Below are positions 9,473 through 18,757 of a DNA stretch of 64,000 nucleotides, piece by piece. The stretch lies in assembly GCA_947175575.1 (NCBI GenBank), contig CAMWNG010000002.1, forward strand, positions 62,001-126,000, written 5' to 3'. The position numbers and the translations under genes were made by a program. Origin of the DNA: an uncultured Bacteroidales bacterium. Lineage in GTDB: Bacteria; Bacteroidota; Bacteroidia; Bacteroidales; Muribaculaceae. The stretch's first letter is position 1. Each line of letters opens with the position of its first letter. Below the pieces are notes generated by a model that worked only from the letters and a program-made list of their open reading frames with translations, was not told the origin of the DNA and made no database searches.

Positions 9473-10813
9473 ATGAAGAAATTCTACCTTTTGGCTCTGG
9501 CAGCCGTTGTGACATTCGGTGCCTCCGCCCGCTTCGCCCAGACAGAAAATTTCTCTGTCAATGGTAAAAAGCACTTCAAGTCGACCCTCACCGAACTTTC
9601 AGTGACCGAAACATTGGCCAAGCCAGCCAAAGCTCCTACAGCCGGTGCAACCCTCGCCGACTATGAAGGTATATACACCTACCAATGTGAGTGGGGGCTC
9701 TCACAGGGGTACGCCCCTGAAACTCTCGAACTCACCGTCACCGATGCCACCACCGGTGAGGTTGAAATCGCCGGTTTCCCTCAGGACTATGTGGTAAAGG
9801 GTACTCTCGATCTCAAGGCCGGGACGCTTTCGCTGCCTAATATGCAGAATCTTGGCACTGACTCCAACGGTGATGTCAACTACTTCTATCTCAAAGCATT
9901 CAAGCCGGACTATTCAGACATCATTGCCGGCGCAACATCGGCTAAAGCCGCTGTGGGCACCATCAACGGCAAAACCATCACATTCCCCGAAGATGAGATA
10001 TGGGCCATCGGTGATCCCCGGCAGGAAGATCTCGGCTACTGGTTCCTCACCCTCGCAAACGTGATGATCTACGGCGTTCCCGATCCCAACGAAGGTTGGG
10101 AAGACTGGGGCGAAGCTACCTTCCAGGACGGATGGGTGCTTCCCGCATTCGGCATCGACCAGACTAAGACAGAGAATCACTATAAAGTCGCCATTCAGAA
10201 GAGCACTGTCTACGAAGGCACTTTCCGTCTCGTAAATCCCTACTACGGACATTGCCCCGCAGCTCAGTACAACACTTCCAAAAAGGCGGGTTACATTGAA
10301 TTCGATGTTTCTGATCCCGACCACGTTTACTTCATTCCCCAGGGAGCCGGGTTCGCCAATGCCGAAATAGGTCTGAGCGAAATATACTGCTTCAACACGC
10401 TTACTTACTATTGTATATATTACCAGATGGAACCTGCCAATGTTGTGGCCGCGCTCGGTGACAAGCTGAAATACTCAACTTATAAGAACAATGTGCTCAC
10501 CGTGCCATATTATTATGATCCTTCTACCAATCAGAACGGCGAAGTATTGGGTTGGGTCAACGACGCATGCTTCGGTGATCAGGAAGATCCCGTAGGCGGA
10601 TATTGGTGGACTGATGAAAATGATGAAACCGTCAGCATGGAGACCAAAATCTTCTTTGACGCCACCAAGGCAGGTGTTGAGGATATCGCAGCTGATGCTC
10701 CCGCCGGTGCCAAGGAATATTTCAATCTGCAGGGCGTGCGCGTGGCAAATCCCTCCGATGGTGTCTACATTGTGCGTCAGAACGGTAAAGCAACCAAAGA
10801 GTATATTCGTTAA
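9473..10813 (+). CDS. Secreted protein of unknown function, paralogue 1 of 3, short T9SS-like C-terminal tail
   Basis: Signal peptide MKKFYLLALAAVVTFGASA; tail EYFNLQGVRVANPSDGVYIVRQNGKATKEYIR. Confidence 0.85.
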   Translation: MKKFYLLALAAVVTFGASARFAQTENFSVNGKKHFKSTLTELSVTETLAKPAKAPTAGATLADYEGIYTYQCEWGLSQGYAPETLELTVTDATTGEVEIAGFPQDYVVKGTLDLKAGTLSLPNMQNLGTDSNGDVNYFYLKAFKPDYSDIIAGATSAKAAVGTINGKTITFPEDEIWAIGDPRQEDLGYWFLTLANVMIYGVPDPNEGWEDWGEATFQDGWVLPAFGIDQTKTENHYKVAIQKSTVYEGTFRLVNPYYGHCPAAQYNTSKKAGYIEFDVSDPDHVYFIPQGAGFANAEIGLSEIYCFNTLTYYCIYYQMEPANVVAALGDKLKYSTYKNNVLTVPYYYDPSTNQNGEVLGWVNDACFGDQEDPVGGYWWTDENDETVSMETKIFFDATKAGVEDIAADAPAGAKEYFNLQGVRVANPSDGVYIVRQNGKATKEYIR

Positions 10814-10840
10814 ATAGTTACTCAAGAATATCAGCATAGG

Positions 10841-10880
10841 GGCTCCGGGTTCGGTTGAATCCGGAGTTCTTTGTTTTTCT
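10841..10880 (+). terminator. Intrinsic terminator
   Basis: CTCCGGGTTC-GGTT-GAATCCGGAG stem-loop (one G-T wobble) followed by TTCTTTGTTTTTCT. Confidence 0.8.
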
Positions 10881-10950
10881 ATACAAAACAGCTAATATTT
10901 TGGTTATAATGTCCTATTTAGGAAATATCGGTCATTTTGTTGGCAAAATG

Positions 10951-10982
10951 TTTTGGAGGATGGGGTTTATTGTGTACTTTTG
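10951..10982 (+). promoter_or_regulatory. Promoter of paralogue 2 (TTTTG / TACTTTTG)
   Basis: TACTTTTG at 10975 with TTTTG ~23-24 nt upstream, preceded by TTGGCAAAATG. Confidence 0.75.
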
Positions 10983-11042
10983 CCACTGAAAACGGGATAC
11001 AGAAAAACCAACGCTAACAAACTACCTCAATAATCAATTTCT

Positions 11043-12404
11043 ATGAAGAAATTCTACATCTTAACTCTGGCCGCTCTTATGACTCTCGGAGCCGGAGCAG
11101 CCACCACCGGACTCAAGACCCTTTCCGGCAAGTCGTTGCGCAACGAAATGCGTTCAGCACTTTCTGAAAAGATCTGTCACAAAACCGTGGATCTTGAAAA
11201 AACTGTCGCACCTCTTCTTAAATCGAATTCACGTGCTGAAGCAAAATATACGATTGAAGGTGATTATAATCTTTCAATCGGTGACTATTATTTTCAGAAC
11301 AGTGTAGGTCCGATGGACGTTGACGCAACCATTACTAACAACGGAGATGAAACAGTCGCTATGTACTCTGACGTGTTCATGAGCGTCGTAATAGCTGATT
11401 ATAACGCTGCTACGGGAAAACTGTCCTTCATGCCTGAGGATCTCGGTCCTGTCGAGCTTAACGACGGAACAATTCTCTATGCCCGCTTCGAACCGGGCTA
11501 TTACGATGCTGCGGCCAAAGCGGTGGTAAGTGCTCCTTTCTCCGCCACTTTTGACTCTTCGACCGGGGTGATCTCTTTCCCGGAAGACCATAACTTCGGC
11601 TGGGCAGCTTACACAGATAAAGGCTGCACAGTCCTGGCCGGCTATCTTGAGATTTTCGACATGATCGAAATGACCAGCATCGAAAATGTTGATTCCAATG
11701 AAGGTTGGGAAGATTGGGGCGAGGCTACTCTCCAGGATGGCTGGGTACTCCCTGCATTTGACGTAGACCAGTTTGATGAAACCAACTGGTATAAGGTTCC
11801 CATTCAGAAAAGCACGGAGTTCGAAGGTATGTTCCGCCTTGTAAATCCTTATCTCGGACATTGCCCCGTGGCAAAGTATAACAGCAATACCAAAGGCGGC
11901 TATATCGTTTTCGACATTTCCGATCCTGATCATGTTTTCTTCGATGTCGTAAAAGCCGGTTTCACTAACGCAGAACTCGGAGTCGGCGACATCTATTGTT
12001 ATAATACACTTACTTGGGCTGCAATATATTATGGCGTGACACCGGTGCAGGTGGTTGAGGAAGTAGGCGATGAGATTCCTTATTCGACCTATAGCGCCAC
12101 AGAAAAGGTACTCACACTTCCGTGCGTTAAAACCGCTACAGGTATTGAATCGGATGCATGTTTCGGTATAACCGGTGCAACCGACGCCGGATACGGATGG
12201 CAAGATGCTAACAAGAAACCCCAGAATATGGAAACAAAAATATTCTTTGATGCTTCCAAAGCAAGCGTTTCCGACGTTATCACAGAAGCCACCGAAGGTG
12301 TCAAGGAATATTTCAACCTTCAGGGTGTTCGCGTAGCCAATCCCTCAACCGGTGTATATATTGTGCGCCAGAGCGGAAAAGCGACTAAAGAATTCGTCCG
12401 CTGA
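11043..12404 (+). CDS. Secreted protein of unknown function, paralogue 2 of 3, short T9SS-like C-terminal tail
   Basis: Signal peptide MKKFYILTLAALMTLGAGA; tail EYFNLQGVRVANPSTGVYIVRQSGKATKEFVR. Confidence 0.85.
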   Translation: MKKFYILTLAALMTLGAGAATTGLKTLSGKSLRNEMRSALSEKICHKTVDLEKTVAPLLKSNSRAEAKYTIEGDYNLSIGDYYFQNSVGPMDVDATITNNGDETVAMYSDVFMSVVIADYNAATGKLSFMPEDLGPVELNDGTILYARFEPGYYDAAAKAVVSAPFSATFDSSTGVISFPEDHNFGWAAYTDKGCTVLAGYLEIFDMIEMTSIENVDSNEGWEDWGEATLQDGWVLPAFDVDQFDETNWYKVPIQKSTEFEGMFRLVNPYLGHCPVAKYNSNTKGGYIVFDISDPDHVFFDVVKAGFTNAELGVGDIYCYNTLTWAAIYYGVTPVQVVEEVGDEIPYSTYSATEKVLTLPCVKTATGIESDACFGITGATDAGYGWQDANKKPQNMETKIFFDASKASVSDVITEATEGVKEYFNLQGVRVANPSTGVYIVRQSGKATKEFVR

Positions 12405-12426
12405 TTAATCACGGCTATTGAAATAC

Positions 12427-12457
12427 ACGGCCTCGGATTTCATGAATCCGAGGCCGT
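12427..12457. terminator. Stem-loop terminator
   Basis: Perfect 13-bp stem ACGGCCTCGGATT/AATCCGAGGCCGT with 5-nt loop. Confidence 0.7.
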
Positions 12458-12555
12458 AATACGTAATTTAAGATCTGAATATGTTAGTCAAAACAGCGAA
12501 TAAATTGGATTGAAAAGATTATTTAACGACACGAATGTATTTTATTGGCAAAATG

Positions 12556-12587
12556 TTTGGGAATATCTGTAATTATGTGTACTTTTG
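12556..12587 (+). promoter_or_regulatory. Promoter of paralogue 3 (TTTG-N20-TACTTTTG)
   Basis: TTTG at 12556 and TACTTTTG at 12580, preceded by TTGGCAAAATG. Confidence 0.75.
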
Positions 12588-12651
12588 CCATCTAAAATCC
12601 GAGATAAGTAAACTCAGAAAACAAATTCAAATCCACCAATAAATTATTTCT

Positions 12652-13986
12652 ATGAAGAAACTTTACACTTTGGCTCTTGCCGCAGTTGTGGCACTCGGTG
12701 TAAACGCAGCGGCTCCGCAGCAGCTTAAGCACACCGACGGACGTGTGAAGCAACCCGCAAAGAAGACCATGGTTGCTGAAAATGCCAAGTCCGACGCACT
12801 CAAAGTTCAGTCTCGAGCAGAAGCTACATCCACTGAAGGAATCAGCGGCGACTATGTAATCACAATTTATGACTGCTACTTCGGTCAGGAGAGCGTCGGA
12901 TTGTATGATTGCCGAGGCTCAATCGTTGAAAACAATGACGGGACAATCACTCTCGACTCTGAGGATTTCCCCTCAGCAATCAAGGCCGATTATAATGCTT
13001 CCACCGGAGAAGTCACTTTTAAGAACATCGATCTTGGTAAGGTTACTGTAGAGGGCGCGACATATTATCTGCGCTTCGAGCCGGGTATATATGTAGAAGA
13101 TGCAACCGGCAAAGGCACAATAAAGAATGAAAGCTATTCTGTAAAATACGATGCAACAGGTCGCTTTATCTCTTTCCCCGATGACCATAACTTCGCATGG
13201 GTAGCTTACAAAGAGTCGACCTATACAACTGCTGTGGGCTATTTTGATCTCTTCGATGTAATCGAGATTATGGCTGCCGCCTCTGAAGAACCCATCGATG
13301 AAGAACAGGATGGTCAGTGGAAATATGTCGGTGAGGCAACTTTTATTGACGCCTGGGTTATGCCTTGCTACACTATTGAAGATAAATCGATCGATCCCAA
13401 CGACTATCCATACAAGGTAGAATTGCAGCGGAACATCGCTAATCCTGACCTGTATCGTCTCTGGAAGCCTTATACCACAGAGAATTGTCCTATGCTTGCT
13501 TTCAATAACTCCAAATTTAATGGTCAGATAGTATTCGATATTTCAGATCCGAATCATGTTATCGTAAAACCCGGTTTTCCTGCCGGTTTCAATGATGGCT
13601 CCGGTGAAATGTATAACTTCAACCTCCTCGGATGGCAGATCTGGATGTTCGGAGACAGCTATGATCCCTCATACCTTCCCGGTATTATAGATTTTATGGC
13701 AGATAAAGGTCAGCCCTTCGCTACCGCCAAAGATGGTGTTGTAACGGTTAACCGCTCTGTATTCGATGTCAATGCTTCATGCAGCAAGGCTTACACATGG
13801 CAGAACCCCAGCACATACGTGTCAAAAATCATCTTCCCCGAAGGTGGTGTTGAAAGCTCGCTTGTAGATGCCGAAGGCTCTGTTAAGGAATACTTCAATC
13901 TTCAGGGCGTTCGCGTTGCCAATCCTTCCAACGGCGTATATATCGTGCGCCAGAACGGCAAGGCCACAAAGGAATACGTTCGCTGA
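12652..13986 (+). CDS. Secreted protein of unknown function, paralogue 3 of 3, short T9SS-like C-terminal tail
   Basis: Signal peptide MKKLYTLALAAVVALGVNA; tail EYFNLQGVRVANPSNGVYIVRQNGKATKEYVR. Confidence 0.85.
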   Translation: MKKLYTLALAAVVALGVNAAAPQQLKHTDGRVKQPAKKTMVAENAKSDALKVQSRAEATSTEGISGDYVITIYDCYFGQESVGLYDCRGSIVENNDGTITLDSEDFPSAIKADYNASTGEVTFKNIDLGKVTVEGATYYLRFEPGIYVEDATGKGTIKNESYSVKYDATGRFISFPDDHNFAWVAYKESTYTTAVGYFDLFDVIEIMAAASEEPIDEEQDGQWKYVGEATFIDAWVMPCYTIEDKSIDPNDYPYKVELQRNIANPDLYRLWKPYTTENCPMLAFNNSKFNGQIVFDISDPNHVIVKPGFPAGFNDGSGEMYNFNLLGWQIWMFGDSYDPSYLPGIIDFMADKGQPFATAKDGVVTVNRSVFDVNASCSKAYTWQNPSTYVSKIIFPEGGVESSLVDAEGSVKEYFNLQGVRVANPSNGVYIVRQNGKATKEYVR

Positions 13987-14030
13987 TAACAGCGAATTCT
14001 ACCCGATTCACAAAGTAGAATAAAAACAAT

Positions 14031-14072
14031 ACCGGCGAAGCGGAACGATTTAGTTCGGCTTCGCCGGTCCTG
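14031..14072. terminator. Bidirectional stem-loop terminator between convergent genes
   Basis: ACCGGCGAAGC...GCTTCGCCGGT stem, with AATAAAAACAAT on one side and CCTGTTT on the other. Confidence 0.75.
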
Positions 14073-14087
14073 TTTCGAGACAGTGGC

Positions 14088-15398
14088 TTACCCTTGTCCT
14101 TGTGAGTTGGGACGAACAATCCCCGGAGCTGTGTTAAGGCGGCGGACAAAGACGTGGTGCCCATCGTTCAGCTCAATAGCCCCGTCTGTCAGACGTATAT
14201 TAGTGGAGTTGATGTCGAGGCCGGCCGGTAGAACGATAATTCCGCGCACTCGCCCGTTCTGGTCAAGAATCTGCAGACCGGCAGATGTTACGATCCATAG
14301 ATTGCCGCCACTGTCGAATGTCATTCCACCCTTGGCCAGCACACGTCCGTCGATCGAGTGCAGCCAGTAGAAAGGTTGGGTGTACTTTTCCGATCCATCA
14401 ACGTCAATGATGCTCTGGAGCAAAACATTCGATTCAGGTTCGACAGTGACACGCAACCCTCCGCCCGGATAGTCGGCAGTTGCTTTGACCTCATCCGCAC
14501 GGTCTGTCAAAGTTTTTTCATTCCAACTCTGACCGCTCACTAACAGCGGTGCGAGGAAATCATTCCCGGTAGGATTCGGTGCTACGGGCGCACTGTAAAG
14601 CCACTTGACGGTCTCCGGAAATATCTCCGTTGCCCTGCGAACGCTGTGGCCTCCTTCGGCCCAGTCGAAGGAGCAGTCGTATCCGGCGAATTCGAGTGCC
14701 GAGGCCAGCATGCGGTTAGCCTCATACCAGGAACCGAAGAGCGGATTCCATGTGTCGGAGAATCCGTCCTGAAGGAAAATTTTCAAAGGCTTGGGTTCTG
14801 TCTTGCGCACAAGAACCTGAAGCTGCTCACCGCCACGCATCGGCACGAACGTACCGCAGCCGATGAACACCTTGCCCCACATATCAGGGCGATGCCAGGC
14901 GGCGTTGAACGCGGCGATACCGCCGCTTGATAGGCCGAAGATCAGATGGTCGGCGGCATCATCAGTCCAATTCACTTCGGTGCCGTCGGCGAATCCATGC
15001 TTTCTGACAGCAGGGAGTACCTCTCGATCAAGGAATTCGGCGAAACGATCAGTGATCGCGTCGAATTCGTTCGAGCGGTTATATCGGAGCACACTGCCGC
15101 TGACCGAGTCACGAATAATGCCGGGTTGCAGATAGACCCCGACAACCGGACGCAATTCTCCCGCAGCGGCGAGCGAGTCGAACACTTGTGGAGCGCGGCA
15201 CAAAATTCCGTCCAGTCCTACATAAAGCAGAGCCGTGGAGTCGGGACGGTAACCGTCAGAGAGTGTCAGAATGACTTCATGTGTCGTGCCGGGATATATT
15301 TCCGAATTGGCGAGAGTGAAGGTTTCGGTGCGGTAAGCCGTAATAGCACCTGTAACCGAAAGTGCTGTGACAGCGGCCAGAATGCGAGTATTTTTCAT
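14088..15398 (-). CDS. Esterase (Fes/CE1-like alpha/beta hydrolase) with C-terminal SMP-30/propeller-like segment
   Basis: HLIFGLSSGGIAAFNAAWHRPDMWGKVFIGCG nucleophile-elbow region, EGGHSVRRATEIFPETVKWL catalytic His region; C-terminal GGMTFDSGGNLWIVTSAGLQILDQNGRV propeller-like. Confidence 0.75.
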   Translation of the reverse strand: MKNTRILAAVTALSVTGAITAYRTETFTLANSEIYPGTTHEVILTLSDGYRPDSTALLYVGLDGILCRAPQVFDSLAAAGELRPVVGVYLQPGIIRDSVSGSVLRYNRSNEFDAITDRFAEFLDREVLPAVRKHGFADGTEVNWTDDAADHLIFGLSSGGIAAFNAAWHRPDMWGKVFIGCGTFVPMRGGEQLQVLVRKTEPKPLKIFLQDGFSDTWNPLFGSWYEANRMLASALEFAGYDCSFDWAEGGHSVRRATEIFPETVKWLYSAPVAPNPTGNDFLAPLLVSGQSWNEKTLTDRADEVKATADYPGGGLRVTVEPESNVLLQSIIDVDGSEKYTQPFYWLHSIDGRVLAKGGMTFDSGGNLWIVTSAGLQILDQNGRVRGIIVLPAGLDINSTNIRLTDGAIELNDGHHVFVRRLNTAPGIVRPNSQGQG

Positions 15399-18300
15399 GA
15401 AGGTGGAAGATTGAGCATATCGTCAAGCACCTGTACTGCCGTTCCGATTTCCTTGACATTAAGAATCGAGAACGAGTTGCGAACCGATTCGGTGCGGATC
15501 TTGACACGGCGCGGATGCAGACTGAGATATGAGAGTACGCGTCCGAACATCGGCGACTTATAATAAGCCTCGTTCGACTGGTCAACAAAGTAAATATACA
15601 TCACGCCGCCTTTTAGATTAACTTTCTCGATTCCGAGTCGGCGTGCGAGGCGCCGCAGACGCGGAACCAGCAGCAGAGCTTCGGTTTCGGGGGGAATCGG
15701 GCCGAAGCGGTCGCGCAGGCGTTCAGCGAAGGCTTTCACAGCGTCTTCACGTTCAAGCGAGTCAAGCTCCTGATAAAGCGAGATTCGTTCAGAAGCCTGG
15801 GGTACATATGTGGCGGGGAGCAGAAGTTCCATGTCGGTCTCGACTACACAATCGGCCGCGAAGTCGTCGGAGGACGTGACGTCGTTTTGCGCCGCGGGCA
15901 TGTCGGCGAATTCTTCGGCCCGCAGTTCCGTAACGGCCTCTTTCAGAATTTTCTGATATGTTTCGTAACCGAGGTCGGCAATGAATCCCGATTGCTCGGC
16001 ACCCAAGAGATTACCGGCTCCCCGGATATCGAGGTCCTGCATGGCGATGTGAATTCCGGAGCCGAGGTCGCTGAACGATTCGATGGCCTGCAAGCGCCGA
16101 CGGGCTACCGGTGTGAGCGGTCGGCCGGGGGGAACCATAAGATAACAGAACGCTTTGCGCGAGCTACGACCGACACGACCTCGCAGTTGGTGGAGTTCGC
16201 TCAGACCGAAGTTCTGTGCATTATTGACGATGATGGTATTCACGCGCGGCATGTCAATACCGCTCTCGATGATGGTGGTGGACAGTAGCACGTCGTAGTC
16301 GTGTGCGGCGAAGTCCACGATGGTCTTCTCAAGCTGTTCGGGAGGCATCTGTCCGTGTCCCACGGCTATGCGTGCGTCGGGAACGAGACGGCGTATCATC
16401 GATTCGAGTTCATAGAGTCCCTCGATGCGGTGATTCACGAAGAACACCTGTCCTCCGCGTGCCATTTCGAAATTTATGGCCTCGCGGACGGTGTCGTCAT
16501 CAAGGGCAGCCACCGTGGTCACGATAGGATAACGGTTTGGCGGCGGAGTGTTGATCGAACTGAGATCGCGCGCACCCATAAGCGAGAACTGGAGTGTTCG
16601 CGGAATCGGTGTAGCACTCATCGTCAGTGTATCCACATTCACTTTGAGCTGTTTGAGTTTCTCTTTGACAGCCACACCGAATTTTTGCTCCTCATCGACG
16701 ATCAGCAGTCCGAGATCCTTGAACTTCACAGTCTTGCCGATGAGTTTATGAGTGCCGATGATTATGTCGATCTTTCCTGCCTCGAGGTCGGCGAGAATTT
16801 CTTTGGTTTGCTTGGGCGAACGTGCACGAGAAAGATAATCTACTCTCACGGGAAAATCTTTCAGACGGTCGCGGAATGTGTTGAAGTGCTGATAAGCCAG
16901 CACGGTGGTGGGCACGAGTACGGCTACTTGTTTGCCGTCGACTGCGGCCTTGAAAGCCGCGCGGATAGCCACTTCCGTCTTGCCGAACCCTACATCGCCA
17001 CACACCAGTCGGTCCATCGGGCGGTCGCTCTCCATGTCGGCTTTTACGGCTTGAGTGGCCGTGAGCTGGTCAGGAGTGTCCTCATAGATGAACGAGGCCT
17101 CGAGCTCTTCCTGCATATAGGAGTCGGGCGAGAACGCGAATCCTTTCTGTTCGCGGCGTGCGGCGTAGAGACGTATGAGGTCGCGGGCGATGTCCTTGAG
17201 TTTACTTTTGGTGCGTTCCTTGATCTTGTTCCACTGACCTGAACCGATACGGTTGAGCTTGGGAGGCACACCTTCTTTTCCGCGATATTTCGCAAGTTTG
17301 TGCAGGGCGTGGATGCTCACCATGATGATGTCGTTGTTCTGATAGACGAGCTTTATCATCTCCTGAGTGCGTCCGCCGACGTCTGTGCGCAGCAGTCCTG
17401 CGAATTTTCCCACCCCGTGGTCAACGTGCACCACATAGTCTCCGACTTCCAGCGCGTTGAGCTCTTTGAGAGACAAGGCCACACGGCCACTACGTGCGCG
17501 GTCGCTTCTGAGGGTGTATTTGTGAAAGCGGTCGAATATCTGATGATCCGTGAAGACGCAGACGCGTCCCGGATGGTCAACGAATCCTTCATGGAGAGTT
17601 CCGTCAACCGGAGTGAATGCAATATTGTCACCGCGATCCTCGAAAATGACACGCAGACGCTCGAACTGGTGTGGATTGTCGCTGAGTATGCAGATGCGAT
17701 ACCCGTCGGCCGTCAGCTTGGTGAATGTCTCGGAAATCAGATTGAAATTCTTGTGGTACAATCCTTGTGGCGAACAGTCGAAATCAATCGATGCTTTTGC
17801 GTCCGGAGCATCCGGTGCAGCCGTAAAAGTCAGGCGTGGAAAAGTCATGTAAAGCCGTTCGAATTCGTCAGGATTCACCACACGCTCCATGGCGTTGGTG
17901 TCCACTTCGGCTGTTTCGGCGGTGATGGTCGCGCTGACCGACAGTTTTTCTCCGGCAATCGCGCGAATACGATCCACCACAGAGTCGGGACGGCGTACTA
18001 TCATGAGGGTGTCGGGAGCGATGAATTCCAATAACGAGACTCCCCCGGGGCGCTGTTCGACATTTGCGGTAATGGTTACGCTGTCGAGCCGCTGCGCGCT
18101 GAGCTGGGTCTCGGTGTCGAAGGTCCGGATGGAGTCTATCTCATCGTCGAAGAAGTCGATTCGATACGGCAATTCGTTGGAATATCCGAAAATGTCGACG
18201 ATGGAGCCCCGGACGGCGAACTGTCCAGGCTCATAGACATAATCGACTTCCGAGAACCCGAGTTCACGGAGTTTTACCTCAAGTTGCGACAGACTATGCG

Positions 18301-18757
18301 ACGATCCGTTTTTAAGCGATATTGTTCCGGCCGACATTTCCTCGCGTGACGCGACCTGTTCAGCCATAGCCTCAGGATATGTGATGACGAAGCGCAGGTC
18401 CGGATCATTTTCAAGACGGGCCATAGCCTCTGTGCGCAAAATCACAGCCGGAGGATCCGGTTGTCCGTACCGGATGTCGCGTTTGTAACCCGAGGGCAGC
18501 ACGGCAAGCGCCTCCTCACCCAAAAGACGGGACAGATCGTGATACAGATATCCTGCGTCATCGGCATCCGCTCCGATGATTATGGCCGGCGACTTCCCTC
18601 GAGGCAGCCCGGCGATGGCCATGGCGGCCGACGAACCGGCCAGACCGCATAATGCAACCGGAGCCTTGGCACAGTCCTTAACCAGTTTCTTTAACGCTTT
18701 GGAACGTGCCGGCGAATTGAAGTCCGCCAACAGAGTGGCAAGAGTTATCCCGCTCAT
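15395..18757 (-). CDS. mfd: Transcription-repair coupling factor
   Basis: 1120 aa; GDVGFGKTEVAIRAAFKA, LIVDEEQKFGVAVKEKLK, TLTMSATPIPRTL, HQLRGRVGRS motifs. Confidence 0.98.
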   Translation of the reverse strand: MSGITLATLLADFNSPARSKALKKLVKDCAKAPVALCGLAGSSAAMAIAGLPRGKSPAIIIGADADDAGYLYHDLSRLLGEEALAVLPSGYKRDIRYGQPDPPAVILRTEAMARLENDPDLRFVITYPEAMAEQVASREEMSAGTISLKNGSSHSLSQLEVKLRELGFSEVDYVYEPGQFAVRGSIVDIFGYSNELPYRIDFFDDEIDSIRTFDTETQLSAQRLDSVTITANVEQRPGGVSLLEFIAPDTLMIVRRPDSVVDRIRAIAGEKLSVSATITAETAEVDTNAMERVVNPDEFERLYMTFPRLTFTAAPDAPDAKASIDFDCSPQGLYHKNFNLISETFTKLTADGYRICILSDNPHQFERLRVIFEDRGDNIAFTPVDGTLHEGFVDHPGRVCVFTDHQIFDRFHKYTLRSDRARSGRVALSLKELNALEVGDYVVHVDHGVGKFAGLLRTDVGGRTQEMIKLVYQNNDIIMVSIHALHKLAKYRGKEGVPPKLNRIGSGQWNKIKERTKSKLKDIARDLIRLYAARREQKGFAFSPDSYMQEELEASFIYEDTPDQLTATQAVKADMESDRPMDRLVCGDVGFGKTEVAIRAAFKAAVDGKQVAVLVPTTVLAYQHFNTFRDRLKDFPVRVDYLSRARSPKQTKEILADLEAGKIDIIIGTHKLIGKTVKFKDLGLLIVDEEQKFGVAVKEKLKQLKVNVDTLTMSATPIPRTLQFSLMGARDLSSINTPPPNRYPIVTTVAALDDDTVREAINFEMARGGQVFFVNHRIEGLYELESMIRRLVPDARIAVGHGQMPPEQLEKTIVDFAAHDYDVLLSTTIIESGIDMPRVNTIIVNNAQNFGLSELHQLRGRVGRSSRKAFCYLMVPPGRPLTPVARRRLQAIESFSDLGSGIHIAMQDLDIRGAGNLLGAEQSGFIADLGYETYQKILKEAVTELRAEEFADMPAAQNDVTSSDDFAADCVVETDMELLLPATYVPQASERISLYQELDSLEREDAVKAFAERLRDRFGPIPPETEALLLVPRLRRLARRLGIEKVNLKGGVMYIYFVDQSNEAYYKSPMFGRVLSYLSLHPRRVKIRTESVRNSFSILNVKEIGTAVQVLDDMLNLPPS

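Noticed and set aside
11274-12203. 309-aa minus-strand ORF
   Set aside because: Antisense to secreted paralogue 2; no start context or domain
9473-13986. Transposon or IS duplication as the cause of the triplication
   Set aside because: No transposase, terminal inverted repeats or target-site duplications seen; copies have individually diverged
16301-17242. 313-aa plus-strand ORF
   Set aside because: Antisense shadow within mfd
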